From Methyloligella sp. (lineage in GTDB: Bacteria; Pseudomonadota; Alphaproteobacteria; Rhizobiales; HXMU1428-3), in assembly GCA_021604645.1 (NCBI GenBank), contig BQJJ01000002.1, positions 1 through 64,000 on the forward strand: a stretch of 64,000 nucleotides of DNA, read 5' to 3'. Made by a program: the position numbers and the translations under genes. The notes beneath the pieces are model-generated. The model saw only the letters and a list, made by a program, of their open reading frames with translations. It was not told the origin of the DNA and searched no databases. Positions 53,972 to 63,308 of this stretch are shown here, piece after piece (position 1 is the first letter of the stretch; every line of letters begins with the position of its first letter).

Positions 53972-56863
53972 CTACACCCCAAACACTTTCATCACTTCGT
54001 CACCGAAGTGGTTAATCACTTTCACTGCAAAGCGACCATTGGTGGGGCGAGCAAAGGGGCGAGAGGTATCGCGGTAAAGCGTTTCCCATGCTTCTTTGTC
54101 AATTTCAGCTTTCAGGCTGGTTTTGAGCGATTTGTAGGGATCATTCGCGCCCATGAAATAAGCATGGCGCACGAAGAAACTTTCTTCGTTATAATCCGTG
54201 TCGATAAACCACGCGGCGATGTCGTCTTTGCCGCTGGCACGCACTTCGCCACTTTTGGGGTCGAAAACGTCAATGCCCAGCACTTCCACGGTGATGTTTC
54301 CATCATCATCAAAATCCCATTCAATATCCGGCTCACCAAACACCACAAACAGGTTTCCTGCGCCAGTGTTTTTAAGTTCTTCTGACATATGAAGGTCTGG
54401 ATTCATTTTGGCTTTGAGGATGGGCAATGGACCCATCTTGGTGATCTCGCCGGTATGGGCATCAAAGTTGAAACCGCATGCGATCAGCACATCAAACCGT
54501 ACATCATTGGCTTCACGCGCAGCTGCGGTGAGGTCTGCGCGGGTAACGGAGCCAAATTCAGGACCAATAAAGATGGCGGCGCGGCGTTCTGTTTCACCTT
54601 CCATAAAGCGGCCTTCGGCGGCTATGAAGGTTCCCGGCCAGCCTTCCACACTGGTGAGGGTAATGCGGTCATCCTTGGTAGCCTGATGCACACCGGCAGA
54701 TTTTAGGTTCTCCATCACCATTTTGGTGAAGTCGTGATAGGATTCTGCCGATTTATACTTATCTTTCGGTCTATCCGTCAGTTGTTCTTCATCCGCAGGC
54801 ACAACACGATGCGGCGAAAGGCTTTCGACCGTAAACGGACCCGCCACGCGAACTTTAGAATTATCTTCATACGGGCGATCATAAAGCAGTTCAACGTCTG
54901 CTTTTTGTGCGATGGATTTATCAATCTCCTGCTGGCGCTTGATGCGTAAATCCCACCATTTAGCGTGAGAATCTTTTACTTCCTTCGCCCAGCCTTCTCC
55001 TGCATCACGCGGGATTTCCCATTCTTCCCATTTTTTGCTCAGAGCCTTATTGAGACTTTCGCGCAGAGGCTCTAACTTTTGCTGATAATTATCCCAAATA
55101 ACGTCGATTTCAGCGTTATTGGCGATGTTCTTAAGCGTAATATGGGGCGCACGCCCATAAACAAAACCTTGGCGTATATCACCATGCGTAGGAGTGCCGG
55201 GTTGAATCTTGCCGCTGATTTTTTGTTCTTGCTGGCGCCCATCCAAGCTATCTGCAAGGTAATAATAGGGGTAACGAGCTGACATTAAGCGTGTGCGAGC
55301 AAGTGCTAATGAAACACGAGAAGTGTCTATCGTAATCCACCTTCTACCTAATTGCTCAGAGACACTGGCTGTCGTGCCAGATCCACATGTGGGATCCAGA
55401 ACTAAATCCCCAGGATCTGTTGCCATAAGTATGCATCGTTGAATGATTTTCTCAGAAGTTTGTACGACATAAGTTTTATTTTGCTCTGCACTTGTATCCA
55501 CCCAAGATTCTGTAACTTCTGAAAGACTATAATCGTTGTGATAGTATCTGCTCCGCAACGAATTCTTATCAGGGTTTATTCTATCCGCTTTGTATAGGCG
55601 TAAAAAACCATCTATTGAATGCCGCCAGCTACGATTAGATGGTATCTTCCATTCTCGGCCAACCAATTTTCTTGGAGAGTTCTCTCCAGAACTCATTGAA
55701 TGCATAGGAAGTTTTGCAAAGGGTAATGCGTCTTTAGGTATTAACTCAGGATTCATTTTCTCCTCGAGCGACATAGATCTAATTGATTGATCTGCTAATT
55801 TTAAGTGAGAATACATTGAGGGATTTAATTCCCTCTCAATTACCACACGCCTAAATTTTTGTGCCCCTGGAGTTTTGGAATACCATAACAAATAATCAGA
55901 TGAGCGCTTGAGTGATTTACCGCGCGTAGTACCGCTATTCGTTTTACAATTGATCTGATTTATAAAATTATCTTCTCCAAAAATATCATCCATCACTGCT
56001 CGAACACGGTGTACGTTCTCATCACCAATTTGAACAAAAATAGAACCGCTATCAGTTAATAAATCACGCATTACTGTCATGCGGTCGCGAAGATAGGTCA
56101 GGTAAGAATGAATCCCATCCTTCCATGTATCGCGAAATGCCTTCACTACTTCGGGTTCGCGGGCGATATGATCTTGCTTGCCATCTTTCACATCACGCGA
56201 TTGCGTAGAAACCTGCCAGTTGGAATTGAATTTAATGCCGTAAGGTGGGTCAAAATAGATGCATTGCACTTGCCCGCGCAAGCCTTCGCGCTCAGCGAGG
56301 CTGGCCATGACTTGCAGGCTATCACCCAAAATCATCCGGTTCGACCAATGTTGGTCGTGTTGGTAAAATTCCGTTTTGGCTTCCGGGTCGATGCCGTTAA
56401 AATCGCCAAACAGATCAGGCATATCGGCCTGCTGCTCCTGTCGTTCTTTGGTTTGGCGTTTCAGATCATCAATAATCGCCTTGGGGTGAATTTTCTCTTG
56501 AATATAAAGCGGTGGTGCCTGCACTACGAGGTCTGACCAGTCTTGCTGATCCTTTCCGCGCCATACTAGCTGCGCATCGCCAATCTCCAGCTTTCCGGTT
56601 TGGTTGAGCTGTTCCACTTGCTCTTTCGTCAGTTTTAGCGTCGCACCTTTCCAAGTGATCTGTGGATCAAGGTCTTCATCACGCGGGCGGGTGGCGCCTT
56701 CTGGCAACGGGTCTTTGCGCTGGTACGTTACCGGCTCAAATGGCTGTGCTTCTTCCGCACGCTGCGCGGCAGATTGTAGCTCGGCAGTGGGAATATTGCG
56801 GCGCTTTGCTTCATCATGCGTCAGTGTTTCAACCTGTTTTAATTTTTTTGGTTGTTTCGCCAT
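53972..56863 (-). CDS. Type III-like restriction system methyltransferase (Mod), extended
   Basis: A 963-residue adenine methyltransferase: DPPY at residues 205-208 (CIYFDPPYGIKF) and, later, LDPTCGSGTTASVSEQLGRRW at about 484-504, the beta-class order of type III Mod proteins. It is about 300 residues longer than EcoP1/EcoP15 Mod. The extra C-terminal part contains a beta-rich region (AAIFIGPEFGSVTRADL, LIACGFNF) and ends near FGDEVMKVFGV. The ATG overlaps the stop of the res gene by one base. It should methylate the target sequence and guide restriction. Confidence 0.9.
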   Translation of the reverse strand: MAKQPKKLKQVETLTHDEAKRRNIPTAELQSAAQRAEEAQPFEPVTYQRKDPLPEGATRPRDEDLDPQITWKGATLKLTKEQVEQLNQTGKLEIGDAQLVWRGKDQQDWSDLVVQAPPLYIQEKIHPKAIIDDLKRQTKERQEQQADMPDLFGDFNGIDPEAKTEFYQHDQHWSNRMILGDSLQVMASLAEREGLRGQVQCIYFDPPYGIKFNSNWQVSTQSRDVKDGKQDHIAREPEVVKAFRDTWKDGIHSYLTYLRDRMTVMRDLLTDSGSIFVQIGDENVHRVRAVMDDIFGEDNFINQINCKTNSGTTRGKSLKRSSDYLLWYSKTPGAQKFRRVVIERELNPSMYSHLKLADQSIRSMSLEEKMNPELIPKDALPFAKLPMHSMSSGENSPRKLVGREWKIPSNRSWRHSIDGFLRLYKADRINPDKNSLRSRYYHNDYSLSEVTESWVDTSAEQNKTYVVQTSEKIIQRCILMATDPGDLVLDPTCGSGTTASVSEQLGRRWITIDTSRVSLALARTRLMSARYPYYYLADSLDGRQQEQKISGKIQPGTPTHGDIRQGFVYGRAPHITLKNIANNAEIDVIWDNYQQKLEPLRESLNKALSKKWEEWEIPRDAGEGWAKEVKDSHAKWWDLRIKRQQEIDKSIAQKADVELLYDRPYEDNSKVRVAGPFTVESLSPHRVVPADEEQLTDRPKDKYKSAESYHDFTKMVMENLKSAGVHQATKDDRITLTSVEGWPGTFIAAEGRFMEGETERRAAIFIGPEFGSVTRADLTAAAREANDVRFDVLIACGFNFDAHTGEITKMGPLPILKAKMNPDLHMSEELKNTGAGNLFVVFGEPDIEWDFDDDGNITVEVLGIDVFDPKSGEVRASGKDDIAAWFIDTDYNEESFFVRHAYFMGANDPYKSLKTSLKAEIDKEAWETLYRDTSRPFARPTNGRFAVKVINHFGDEVMKVFGV

Positions 56864-59800
56864 TATGCCGCCCCTGATTTATGATGTCTTTGCTTTTGGT
56901 GTTTTTGGATAACCTTCTCGATCAATGCCTTGAACTCTTTATCCATTTCGAACACATCGTTGAATTCTTCAAAATCCCAACGGCCAAACGTGCCTAGATT
57001 ATTCACACCCGGCACCCATTGTGTGCGCATGGTTTGTGATTTATCTTTCACATTCTCATGACGGTAGCCTTTAACCTCCACCACCAGATGCAGCGGATCG
57101 TCCTTGCCATGCCCATCATCAATCTGCACAATGAAATCGGGGATATAGATACGCGACATCACACCATCTTTATAAGGCACTTCCAGCCCTAAGCCTTGGT
57201 TTTTTACATAGGAAATCACATTTGGGTGCTGCTCTGCCACGCGGGCAAACTCTGCTTCCCAATCGCTGTCACTCACCACATAATTGATATGCGATTTCTG
57301 CGGATCGGTTTCATACAAATCTTTGGTAGTAGAAAACCCAACATGCGCAGTGGATGATTTCGGATTGTAGGGATCAAGCACGGCTTTGACTCTATTCTCC
57401 CCGGAACCACCTGCCTCAATCGCCAATTTAATGCGCTCAACTGCTGTGCTGCCGATATTGGGATATTCAAGCATCCATTGTCCAGTATCGCCTTTACAGA
57501 TCAGATAACCGCCATCTATCCACTCGCGTGCAATGCGTTTTAATTGCCCAAACAGATGCAGTTTCGGTTCGCCATCTTCATCCTTGAAATTTTTATACAT
57601 TAGCAATTTTGCCAAATCGAAGGCGATGGTGCTGGGGCGCTTTGCCTTTGCCTCTGCCACGGAAAGAGTGATTCCTTCACCAACAATACCTTCCATAAGG
57701 GTTTGGCCGGGACCAACCATATCTGGCGTCAAAACCAATGTAGAATCTTCTGTGAATTTTGCAGTTAAGCGTTCTTCAGGTAGATCAACCCTGTATCCTG
57801 TGACCCTTGGGAATATTATCTCCAATGCCGCCCGCTCTTTGACAGCATGGACACGGGTTGTTTTCTTCGGTGGCTTCACCGGTGCCACTTGTGGCTTGGC
57901 CGTGAAGTTAAATGGAATACCCATGATGTCGGCATATTCGACATTGAATAGGCCTTCCTCATTCAGCTCATATGAGTAACGCCGCAGGCCACGTCCTACC
58001 ACCTGCTCGCATAACAGCTGCGTACCAAAGGCGCGAACGCCGAGGATATGTGTCACCGTGTTGGTGTCCCAGCCCTCTGTCAGCATGGAAACCGACACCA
58101 CACAGCGTACTTGCTCTCCTAGACGTCCTTTTTTCCCCACGGTGTTCATCACTTCGCGCAATAGCTCCGCGTCTGATAATTCCCCTACATCTGCTGCACC
58201 AGAGCGCTGCTTCATTTCACGCTTGAATTGCTCGATCTCTTTGGATGCCATTTCGCGAAAGTTTTTATCCAGTTCGCCAGATTCAATCTGGTAGCTATCA
58301 ATCAGTAGTGTGTTGGGTCGAGCCAGAGCATTTCCATTTCCATCAAAATTCTGGAACAGCTCAAGGTGTCCATAATGTTCAGTTATTTCTTCGCCATCTT
58401 CATTTGGCCGCGTCCAGCCAGAGATATATTCGTAGACTAGCTTCGAGGTGGATGTGTTGTTGCACACCACAATGAAAACAGGTGGCGTTTCAATGCCAGC
58501 GCGTTCCCATTTATCATATGTTTCCGAGTAATGTTTATAGAGCGCATGTAGCGCAGTTTTTAGCTTGTCTGGGATTTCCTTTGGATCCCCGGTTGTTTTA
58601 CCCTTTTTCGGCATATCCTTGCCAATATGATCCCACAAATCTCGGAAGATGGGCATTTCTTCGCCTGGAATATTATCTGCCACCGGCACGCGCGGCAGTT
58701 TTACAATGCCGCACTCAATCGCATCCACTAAAGAAAAGTCACTAATCGTCCAGGGGAAGAGCGTGCCTTCCGCCCAGCCTGAACCCTGCAAGAAGAATGG
58801 AGTGGCTGATAGATCATATACTGCACGCACGCCTAGCTTTCTCTTGAAAGCTTCCAGTCCATTGATCCATAGGCGAGCTGCTTTATTCTCTTTTTCTGCT
58901 TCTTTTTTTTCCTCGCCTTTTAAGTCGTCCATATCTTCATTATCAGGCTTTTCTCGATAGCAGTGGTGAGCTTCATCGTTAATGACAGCGATGTTTTTAA
59001 TGCCCATTAGCTCTTCGGCCACACGTCGTACCATTTGGCCTTCTGTTTCCAATGTCTTTAGTTCATCCCCACGGCCTTGAAGGAGTGACTTTCCTACCTT
59101 GTTGGTATCCATTGTCTCACGCAGTTGGAATGCGTGGTAATTGGTGATTACAATTTTTGCTTTGTTGATGTCTTCCAGCATGTCCGCTGGAACCAGTTCA
59201 CGAGATTTGTAATAGCTGTTTGGATCATTTGGCAAAAGTACGCGCAGACGATCTCTAATCGTTATTCCCGGAGATACAATCAAAAACCCGCGTGTATAGA
59301 GTTTGCTGGAAGGTGATCTGACAGCATTCACAACCTGCCAGGCCATAAGCATAGCCATTACAGTGGTTTTACCAGCACCAGTTGCCATTTTCATGGCGAG
59401 TCGCGTTAGTTCTGGATTGGCTTGTTCATTGGCGCCATTGATGTGTTCCCAAAATCTTTTGTATTGCTTGGAGTTACGGGCAACCTCTGTCAGCCAAATT
59501 ATTGTTTCAACAGCCTCTATTTGACAGAAAAATGGGCGAATGCCCTGAAATTCGTGATTTCTCCAGTGGTTTAGCAATCTAGCAGTAGCAGGTGAAACTC
59601 CCCAGCCAGTTTGATTCGGAAGTTTTCTCCATTCTGCTACATGTGAACGGATTTCATTGATAATTGGCGTGGGATTGTACTCTTGCTCTTCTGATGAAAT
59701 TCTATCATCCGAGTTCAAATCCATCTTTGTCTGTGTTGTTTCTGACTGCCTCTTGCGTTTACGAGGTTTCGGTACAGGGGTAATTAGTTCAGAGCGGCGA

Positions 59801-59916
59801 CGTCCCCTAATATAAGGTTTATCTGTCGGCTGGCCTTCTTCATCCAGATCATGGTGCAACGCAGGCTCTTTGTATGGGGAATTGAGAATGGGTTGTTCGT
59901 AAAATGTTCCGGTCAT
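56863..59916 (-). CDS. Type III-like restriction endonuclease/helicase (Res)
   Basis: A 1,017-residue protein with superfamily 2 helicase motifs: Walker A MATGAGKTTVMAML at about residue 174, NDEAHHCY at about 313, YDLSATPFF and a later SMLTEGWDTNTVTHILGVRAFG and QVVGRGLRR. The C-terminus has a PD-(D/E)xK nuclease: IPDFIVQID and LVVEVKGYRHENV at about 925-950. It is the first gene of a three-gene operon and overlaps mod by one base. It would translocate or switch on DNA and cleave non-methylated sites. The N-terminal ~70 residues are polar and variable. Confidence 0.92.
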   Translation of the reverse strand: MTGTFYEQPILNSPYKEPALHHDLDEEGQPTDKPYIRGRRRSELITPVPKPRKRKRQSETTQTKMDLNSDDRISSEEQEYNPTPIINEIRSHVAEWRKLPNQTGWGVSPATARLLNHWRNHEFQGIRPFFCQIEAVETIIWLTEVARNSKQYKRFWEHINGANEQANPELTRLAMKMATGAGKTTVMAMLMAWQVVNAVRSPSSKLYTRGFLIVSPGITIRDRLRVLLPNDPNSYYKSRELVPADMLEDINKAKIVITNYHAFQLRETMDTNKVGKSLLQGRGDELKTLETEGQMVRRVAEELMGIKNIAVINDEAHHCYREKPDNEDMDDLKGEEKKEAEKENKAARLWINGLEAFKRKLGVRAVYDLSATPFFLQGSGWAEGTLFPWTISDFSLVDAIECGIVKLPRVPVADNIPGEEMPIFRDLWDHIGKDMPKKGKTTGDPKEIPDKLKTALHALYKHYSETYDKWERAGIETPPVFIVVCNNTSTSKLVYEYISGWTRPNEDGEEITEHYGHLELFQNFDGNGNALARPNTLLIDSYQIESGELDKNFREMASKEIEQFKREMKQRSGAADVGELSDAELLREVMNTVGKKGRLGEQVRCVVSVSMLTEGWDTNTVTHILGVRAFGTQLLCEQVVGRGLRRYSYELNEEGLFNVEYADIMGIPFNFTAKPQVAPVKPPKKTTRVHAVKERAALEIIFPRVTGYRVDLPEERLTAKFTEDSTLVLTPDMVGPGQTLMEGIVGEGITLSVAEAKAKRPSTIAFDLAKLLMYKNFKDEDGEPKLHLFGQLKRIAREWIDGGYLICKGDTGQWMLEYPNIGSTAVERIKLAIEAGGSGENRVKAVLDPYNPKSSTAHVGFSTTKDLYETDPQKSHINYVVSDSDWEAEFARVAEQHPNVISYVKNQGLGLEVPYKDGVMSRIYIPDFIVQIDDGHGKDDPLHLVVEVKGYRHENVKDKSQTMRTQWVPGVNNLGTFGRWDFEEFNDVFEMDKEFKALIEKVIQKHQKQRHHKSGAA

Positions 59917-60563
59917 AGTTTTACGCTTCTTTATCTGTTAGCTTTGTTATCCATTTCTGGATCTCATTCTTCTTTAATCACCAAACAATTCCTACACCAA
60001 ATTCAGGTCCTTTAATCTCAATTAAAATTCAAATTGTTGGGTGGCTAATACTGTACTCAGATATAAAAAGACTTTGCGCAAATTCCTAATCTTTGTGAAA
60101 CATTCAAAGGCATTTAATTCCGATTTGCCTGAAATCAAAGACATTACTCTTGAACTCTTCAATATCTTTAGTCTCCCGACATCGTCCAGCTCCTTTACTT
60201 CCAATTTGTAGGATCAAGGTGACTATTAATCTAGAAGAATCTAAATCAATCCTAACTGATAAATAAGAATAGGTCTAAAAACGTATAACCATATAAACAG
60301 AATAATATTCAGTTGAAAAAGCATTATGAATGCCAAAACCATATACATCTATACTCATCGTATACTTTACGATTTATAAATTCATTATTTATTGTGGATA
60401 ATTGTGTGACAAATAGTAAATGTTTCACAGTAAAGGCCATGTGACACAATATGTAGTATAAACTATCTCTAAGCTTATTTTAATCAACATAATGGTCAAT
60501 AAATACTATCTAGATTGAAAAAAGCTAAAAAGGATGTGGCAATCTTATAGAGGTATAATTGAA
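59917..60563. other. Regulatory region between the restriction operon and the AlpA-like gene
   Basis: A strongly A+T-rich 650-bp divergent region that should hold promoters for both sides. A 60-residue minus-strand frame at 60022-60204 has a TTG start and no support from context, so it is not called. No clear hairpin or repeat was found. Confidence 0.4.
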
Positions 60564-60785
60564 ATGGAAAAATCAAACTACATTGAAAATAGTAACATTT
60601 ACCTTACCATTGAAGATCTAAAAGGCAGATATAGGGTAATAAACGGGGCAACAATCTATAAATGGATCAGAGAAAAAGGCTATCCCAAACAAATAAAAAT
60701 TGGAGGGAAGGCTCTATGGAGCCGTCTAGAAGTTGAAGCCTATGACGAAAAGCAGTTTTCTAAAAGATATGAGAAAAATGATTAG
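60564..60785 (+). CDS. AlpA-like excisionase/regulator
   Basis: A 73-residue protein with the AlpA/MerR-like winged helix: LTIEDLKGRYRVINGATIYKW followed by GYPKQIKIGGKALWSRLEVE. AGAGG lies upstream of the ATG at 60564; an earlier in-frame ATG at 60534 is less likely. AlpA proteins activate or direct excision of P4-type islands. It is the last gene before the right attachment repeat. Confidence 0.82.
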   Translation: MEKSNYIENSNIYLTIEDLKGRYRVINGATIYKWIREKGYPKQIKIGGKALWSRLEVEAYDEKQFSKRYEKND

Positions 60786-60918
60786 CAAAATCCAACTAGA
60801 AAAGCGGGAACTAATACCGCTTTTCTGCACCAACTGAACCGGAGGTGAACCGCAAACAACTGCTGCTGAATACTTAAAGAAGCATAGCATTTCAAATTAT
60901 TGTTTTTATTGGAGAAAG

Positions 60919-60994
60919 TGGTGAGCCCTGAAGGATTCGAACCTTCGACCTACTGATTAAAAGTCAGTTGCTCTACCAACTGAGCTAAGGGCCC
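60919..60994 (-). tRNA. tRNA-Lys (TTT)
   Basis: A 76-nt cloverleaf with encoded CCA: acceptor stem GGGCCCT/AGGGCTC, D-arm with AGCTCAGTTGGTAGAGC, anticodon loop CTTTTAA with TTT, T-arm GGTTCGAATCC. Its last 56 nt are repeated at 46330-46385 as the attachment site, so 60919-60974 is the other attachment site. The following 290 bp to the transporter gene show nothing else. Confidence 0.97.
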
Positions 60995-61284
60995 CCAAAT
61001 AAAAACATCCAAACCAGATCGTTTGCTGAAAGTCTTGCAAAGTGTTTGGATGACGTGTTCGCAAATCATTTGAGAAGCGCTGAAAATAGGGAAACATCCC
61101 TCACTCGTCAAGAGCTTATTTTCACTATTTCAACGATAATTCCCTCATTTTTATCTAATAATGTTACAACACACAAATTATACTCAAAATCACTGTTAAT
61201 TCATTGGCTTCGAGAGTAAAAAACTTATTAAGATCAACAAGAACAACCTAAAATCAGACCTTTTTTCACAAAAGTGACTATAAA

Positions 61285-62154
61285 ATGAATCACCGCTCAG
61301 CCATTGGCCTCATGTGCCTAGCTGTCTTATGCTTTTCTGTACTTGATAGCTCTGCCAAATATCTAGGAGAATTCTCAGCAATTCACGTGGTGCAAATTTT
61401 ATGGATTCGTTTTATTACCCATAATCTCTTTCTACTGGCAATTTATAAGCCCAAACCATATTTAGAGGCACTAAAAGCCAACGCTCCAAAAGCACAGATC
61501 ATTCGAACCATATCGATGGTCTCAGCAACTGCGTTCAACTTCACGGCCCTTTTATACCTCCAGCTAGACCAAACGATTGCAATTTTCTTTCTAAGCCCCC
61601 TGCTTATCGCCATGCTATCAGGCCCTATTTTAGGCGAACATTTAAAACCCCATCAGCTCTATGCGGTTTTATTTGGCTTTTTAGGTGTATTAATTGTTAT
61701 GCGTCCAGGCTTTGGTGGCATCCACTGGGCGGTGATACTATCCCTACTCTCAACACTCTCGGTCTCAATCTATAACGTGCTGACAAGATACACAGCTCAT
61801 TATGATAACAACGCCACCAACCAGATTATGGCGCCAATCGGCGGTGCTATACTCCTTACGCCGCTGGTCTTCTTCTATTGGCAAACACCCAACGACATTT
61901 TCACTTGGGTGCTATTAATCTCACTTGGTGTCTCAGGCGGTCTCGGGCATTGGCTGATGATCACAGCCCACAGATACGCACCAGCCCCCTTACTCGCGCC
62001 CTTTATCTACACGGGCATCATAACCATGCCGCTCATAGGGTACTTTGTATTTGATGATGTGATTACCTGGTGGACATTCGCTGGTGCCATGTGCGTCATC
62101 GCCTCAGGCCTCTACCTCTGGTATCAAGAGCACCAGAGATCAGACACAAGCTAG
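61285..62154 (+). CDS. EamA/DMT-family membrane transporter
   Basis: This 289-residue protein has about ten hydrophobic segments in two EamA halves (residues 8-135 and 148-280). FSVLDSSAKYL and the MRPGFGGIHW junction are typical of the drug/metabolite transporter superfamily. No ribosome site stands out; the ATG gives the expected family start. It is a core-type gene lying beyond the island and convergent with tgt. The substrate is unknown. Confidence 0.88.
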   Translation: MNHRSAIGLMCLAVLCFSVLDSSAKYLGEFSAIHVVQILWIRFITHNLFLLAIYKPKPYLEALKANAPKAQIIRTISMVSATAFNFTALLYLQLDQTIAIFFLSPLLIAMLSGPILGEHLKPHQLYAVLFGFLGVLIVMRPGFGGIHWAVILSLLSTLSVSIYNVLTRYTAHYDNNATNQIMAPIGGAILLTPLVFFYWQTPNDIFTWVLLISLGVSGGLGHWLMITAHRYAPAPLLAPFIYTGIITMPLIGYFVFDDVITWWTFAGAMCVIASGLYLWYQEHQRSDTS

Positions 62155-62183
62155 ATCAAACATAAAAAGCTAGCACATATTTA

Positions 62184-63308
62184 TTACTTAGAGGCCTGGT
62201 AACGTGTGCGAAACTCCGCTGCAAACTCAGCAAAACGATCTTCTTCAATCGCCAAACGCATAGCTGACATTAGCTCTTGATAAAAGTGAATATTCGCCCA
62301 GCTCACAAGCATAGAGGCTAGTAACTCACCAGAGCGGACAAGGTGATGCAAATAAGCCTTACTATAATCTCTCATGGCCGAGCATGAACTATGCTCATCA
62401 AGAGGGGCAGGATCATCTTTAAATTGCGCATTTTTCAAATTCACCTTGCCATCAAACGTAAAAGCCTGGCCATGCCGGCCAGAACGTGTCGGCATCACAC
62501 AATCAAACATATCAACACCGCGCTCAACAGCGCCCACTAAATCAAGAGGCGTTCCAACCCCCATCAAATATCTCGGCTTATCATTCGGTAAATGCGGCAT
62601 TGTAAAATCAAGCGTATCAAACATCGCCTGCTGCCCCTCACCAACAGCAAGGCCACCAACCGCATAGCCAGGAAATTCAATTTCTCTCAAAGCTTCAGCA
62701 GAGCGAATGCGTAAGTGCTCATAAACCCCTCCCTGAACAATCCCAAATATAGCCTGACCATCTGCGCTATATTTCGCAAAGGCATCTTTCGAGCGCTTGG
62801 CCCAGCGCATAGATAATTCCATCGATGTCTCTGCCTGTTTTTCTGTGGCTGGAAATGGTGTGCATTCATCAAATGCCATCTGAATGTCAGATCCAAGCAA
62901 AGCTTGTATCTCCATTGAGCGCTCAGGTGTCAGGTTATAAGACGACCCATCAATGTGAGACTGGAACTTCACACCCTCTTCAGTAATCTTTCTAAGCTTT
63001 GAAAGAGACATCACCTGAAAGCCACCACTATCCGTGAGAATAGGCTTATCCCAGTTCATAAATTTATGAAGGCCGCCCAAAGACGCAACACGCTCAGCAC
63101 CAGGGCGCAACATCAAATGGTACGTATTACCAAGCAGAATATCCGCCCCTGTTTCTCGAACAGTTTCAGGCAGCATCCCCTTCACAGTCGCTGCCGTTCC
63201 AACCGGCATAAAGGCGGGCGTTTGAATAGTTCCCTTCGGTGTTGAAATTTCACCCCGCCGCGCCAATCCAGATGTCGCAGATACCTTATAAGTAAAATGA
63301 TCAACCAT
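62184..63308 (-). CDS. tgt: Queuine tRNA-ribosyltransferase
   Basis: A 374-residue TGT enzyme that inserts preQ1 into tRNAs with GUN anticodons. Seen motifs: [25 protein letters not shown], the catalytic-site [13 protein letters not shown] and RYLMGVGTP. The zinc-site segment reads [17 protein letters not shown], with only one of the three usual Cys. The start overlaps the end of queA by 8 bp, so the two are one queuosine operon. Confidence 0.97.
   Translation of the reverse strand: MVDHFTYKVSATSGLARRGEISTPKGTIQTPAFMPVGTAATVKGMLPETVRETGADILLGNTYHLMLRPGAERVASLGGLHKFMNWDKPILTDSGGFQVMSLSKLRKITEEGVKFQSHIDGSSYNLTPERSMEIQALLGSDIQMAFDECTPFPATEKQAETSMELSMRWAKRSKDAFAKYSADGQAIFGIVQGGVYEHLRIRSAEALREIEFPGYAVGGLAVGEGQQAMFDTLDFTMPHLPNDKPRYLMGVGTPLDLVGAVERGVDMFDCVMPTRSGRHGQAFTFDGKVNLKNAQFKDDPAPLDEHSSCSAMRDYSKAYLHHLVRSGELLASMLVSWANIHFYQELMSAMRLAIEEDRFAEFAAEFRTRYQASK

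Larger units (their letters stand above)
46330..60974. mobile_element. P4-integrase genomic island at tRNA-Lys
   Basis: The island is bounded by the 56-bp direct repeats at 46330-46385 and 60919-60974. A tyrosine integrase lies just inside the left repeat and an AlpA-like gene just inside the right one. The cargo is a type III-like restriction-modification operon with a RelE-UvrD fusion, plus several unknown genes. No transfer genes were seen. The intact tRNA is on the right, distal to the integrase. Confidence 0.9.

Noticed and set aside
54008..58960. Plus-strand frames opposite the mod and res genes
   Set aside because: They lie antisense to well-supported genes with clear catalytic motifs.
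60022..60204. A 60-residue minus-strand frame upstream of the res gene
   Set aside because: TTG start, location in a divergent promoter region and no recognisable motif.
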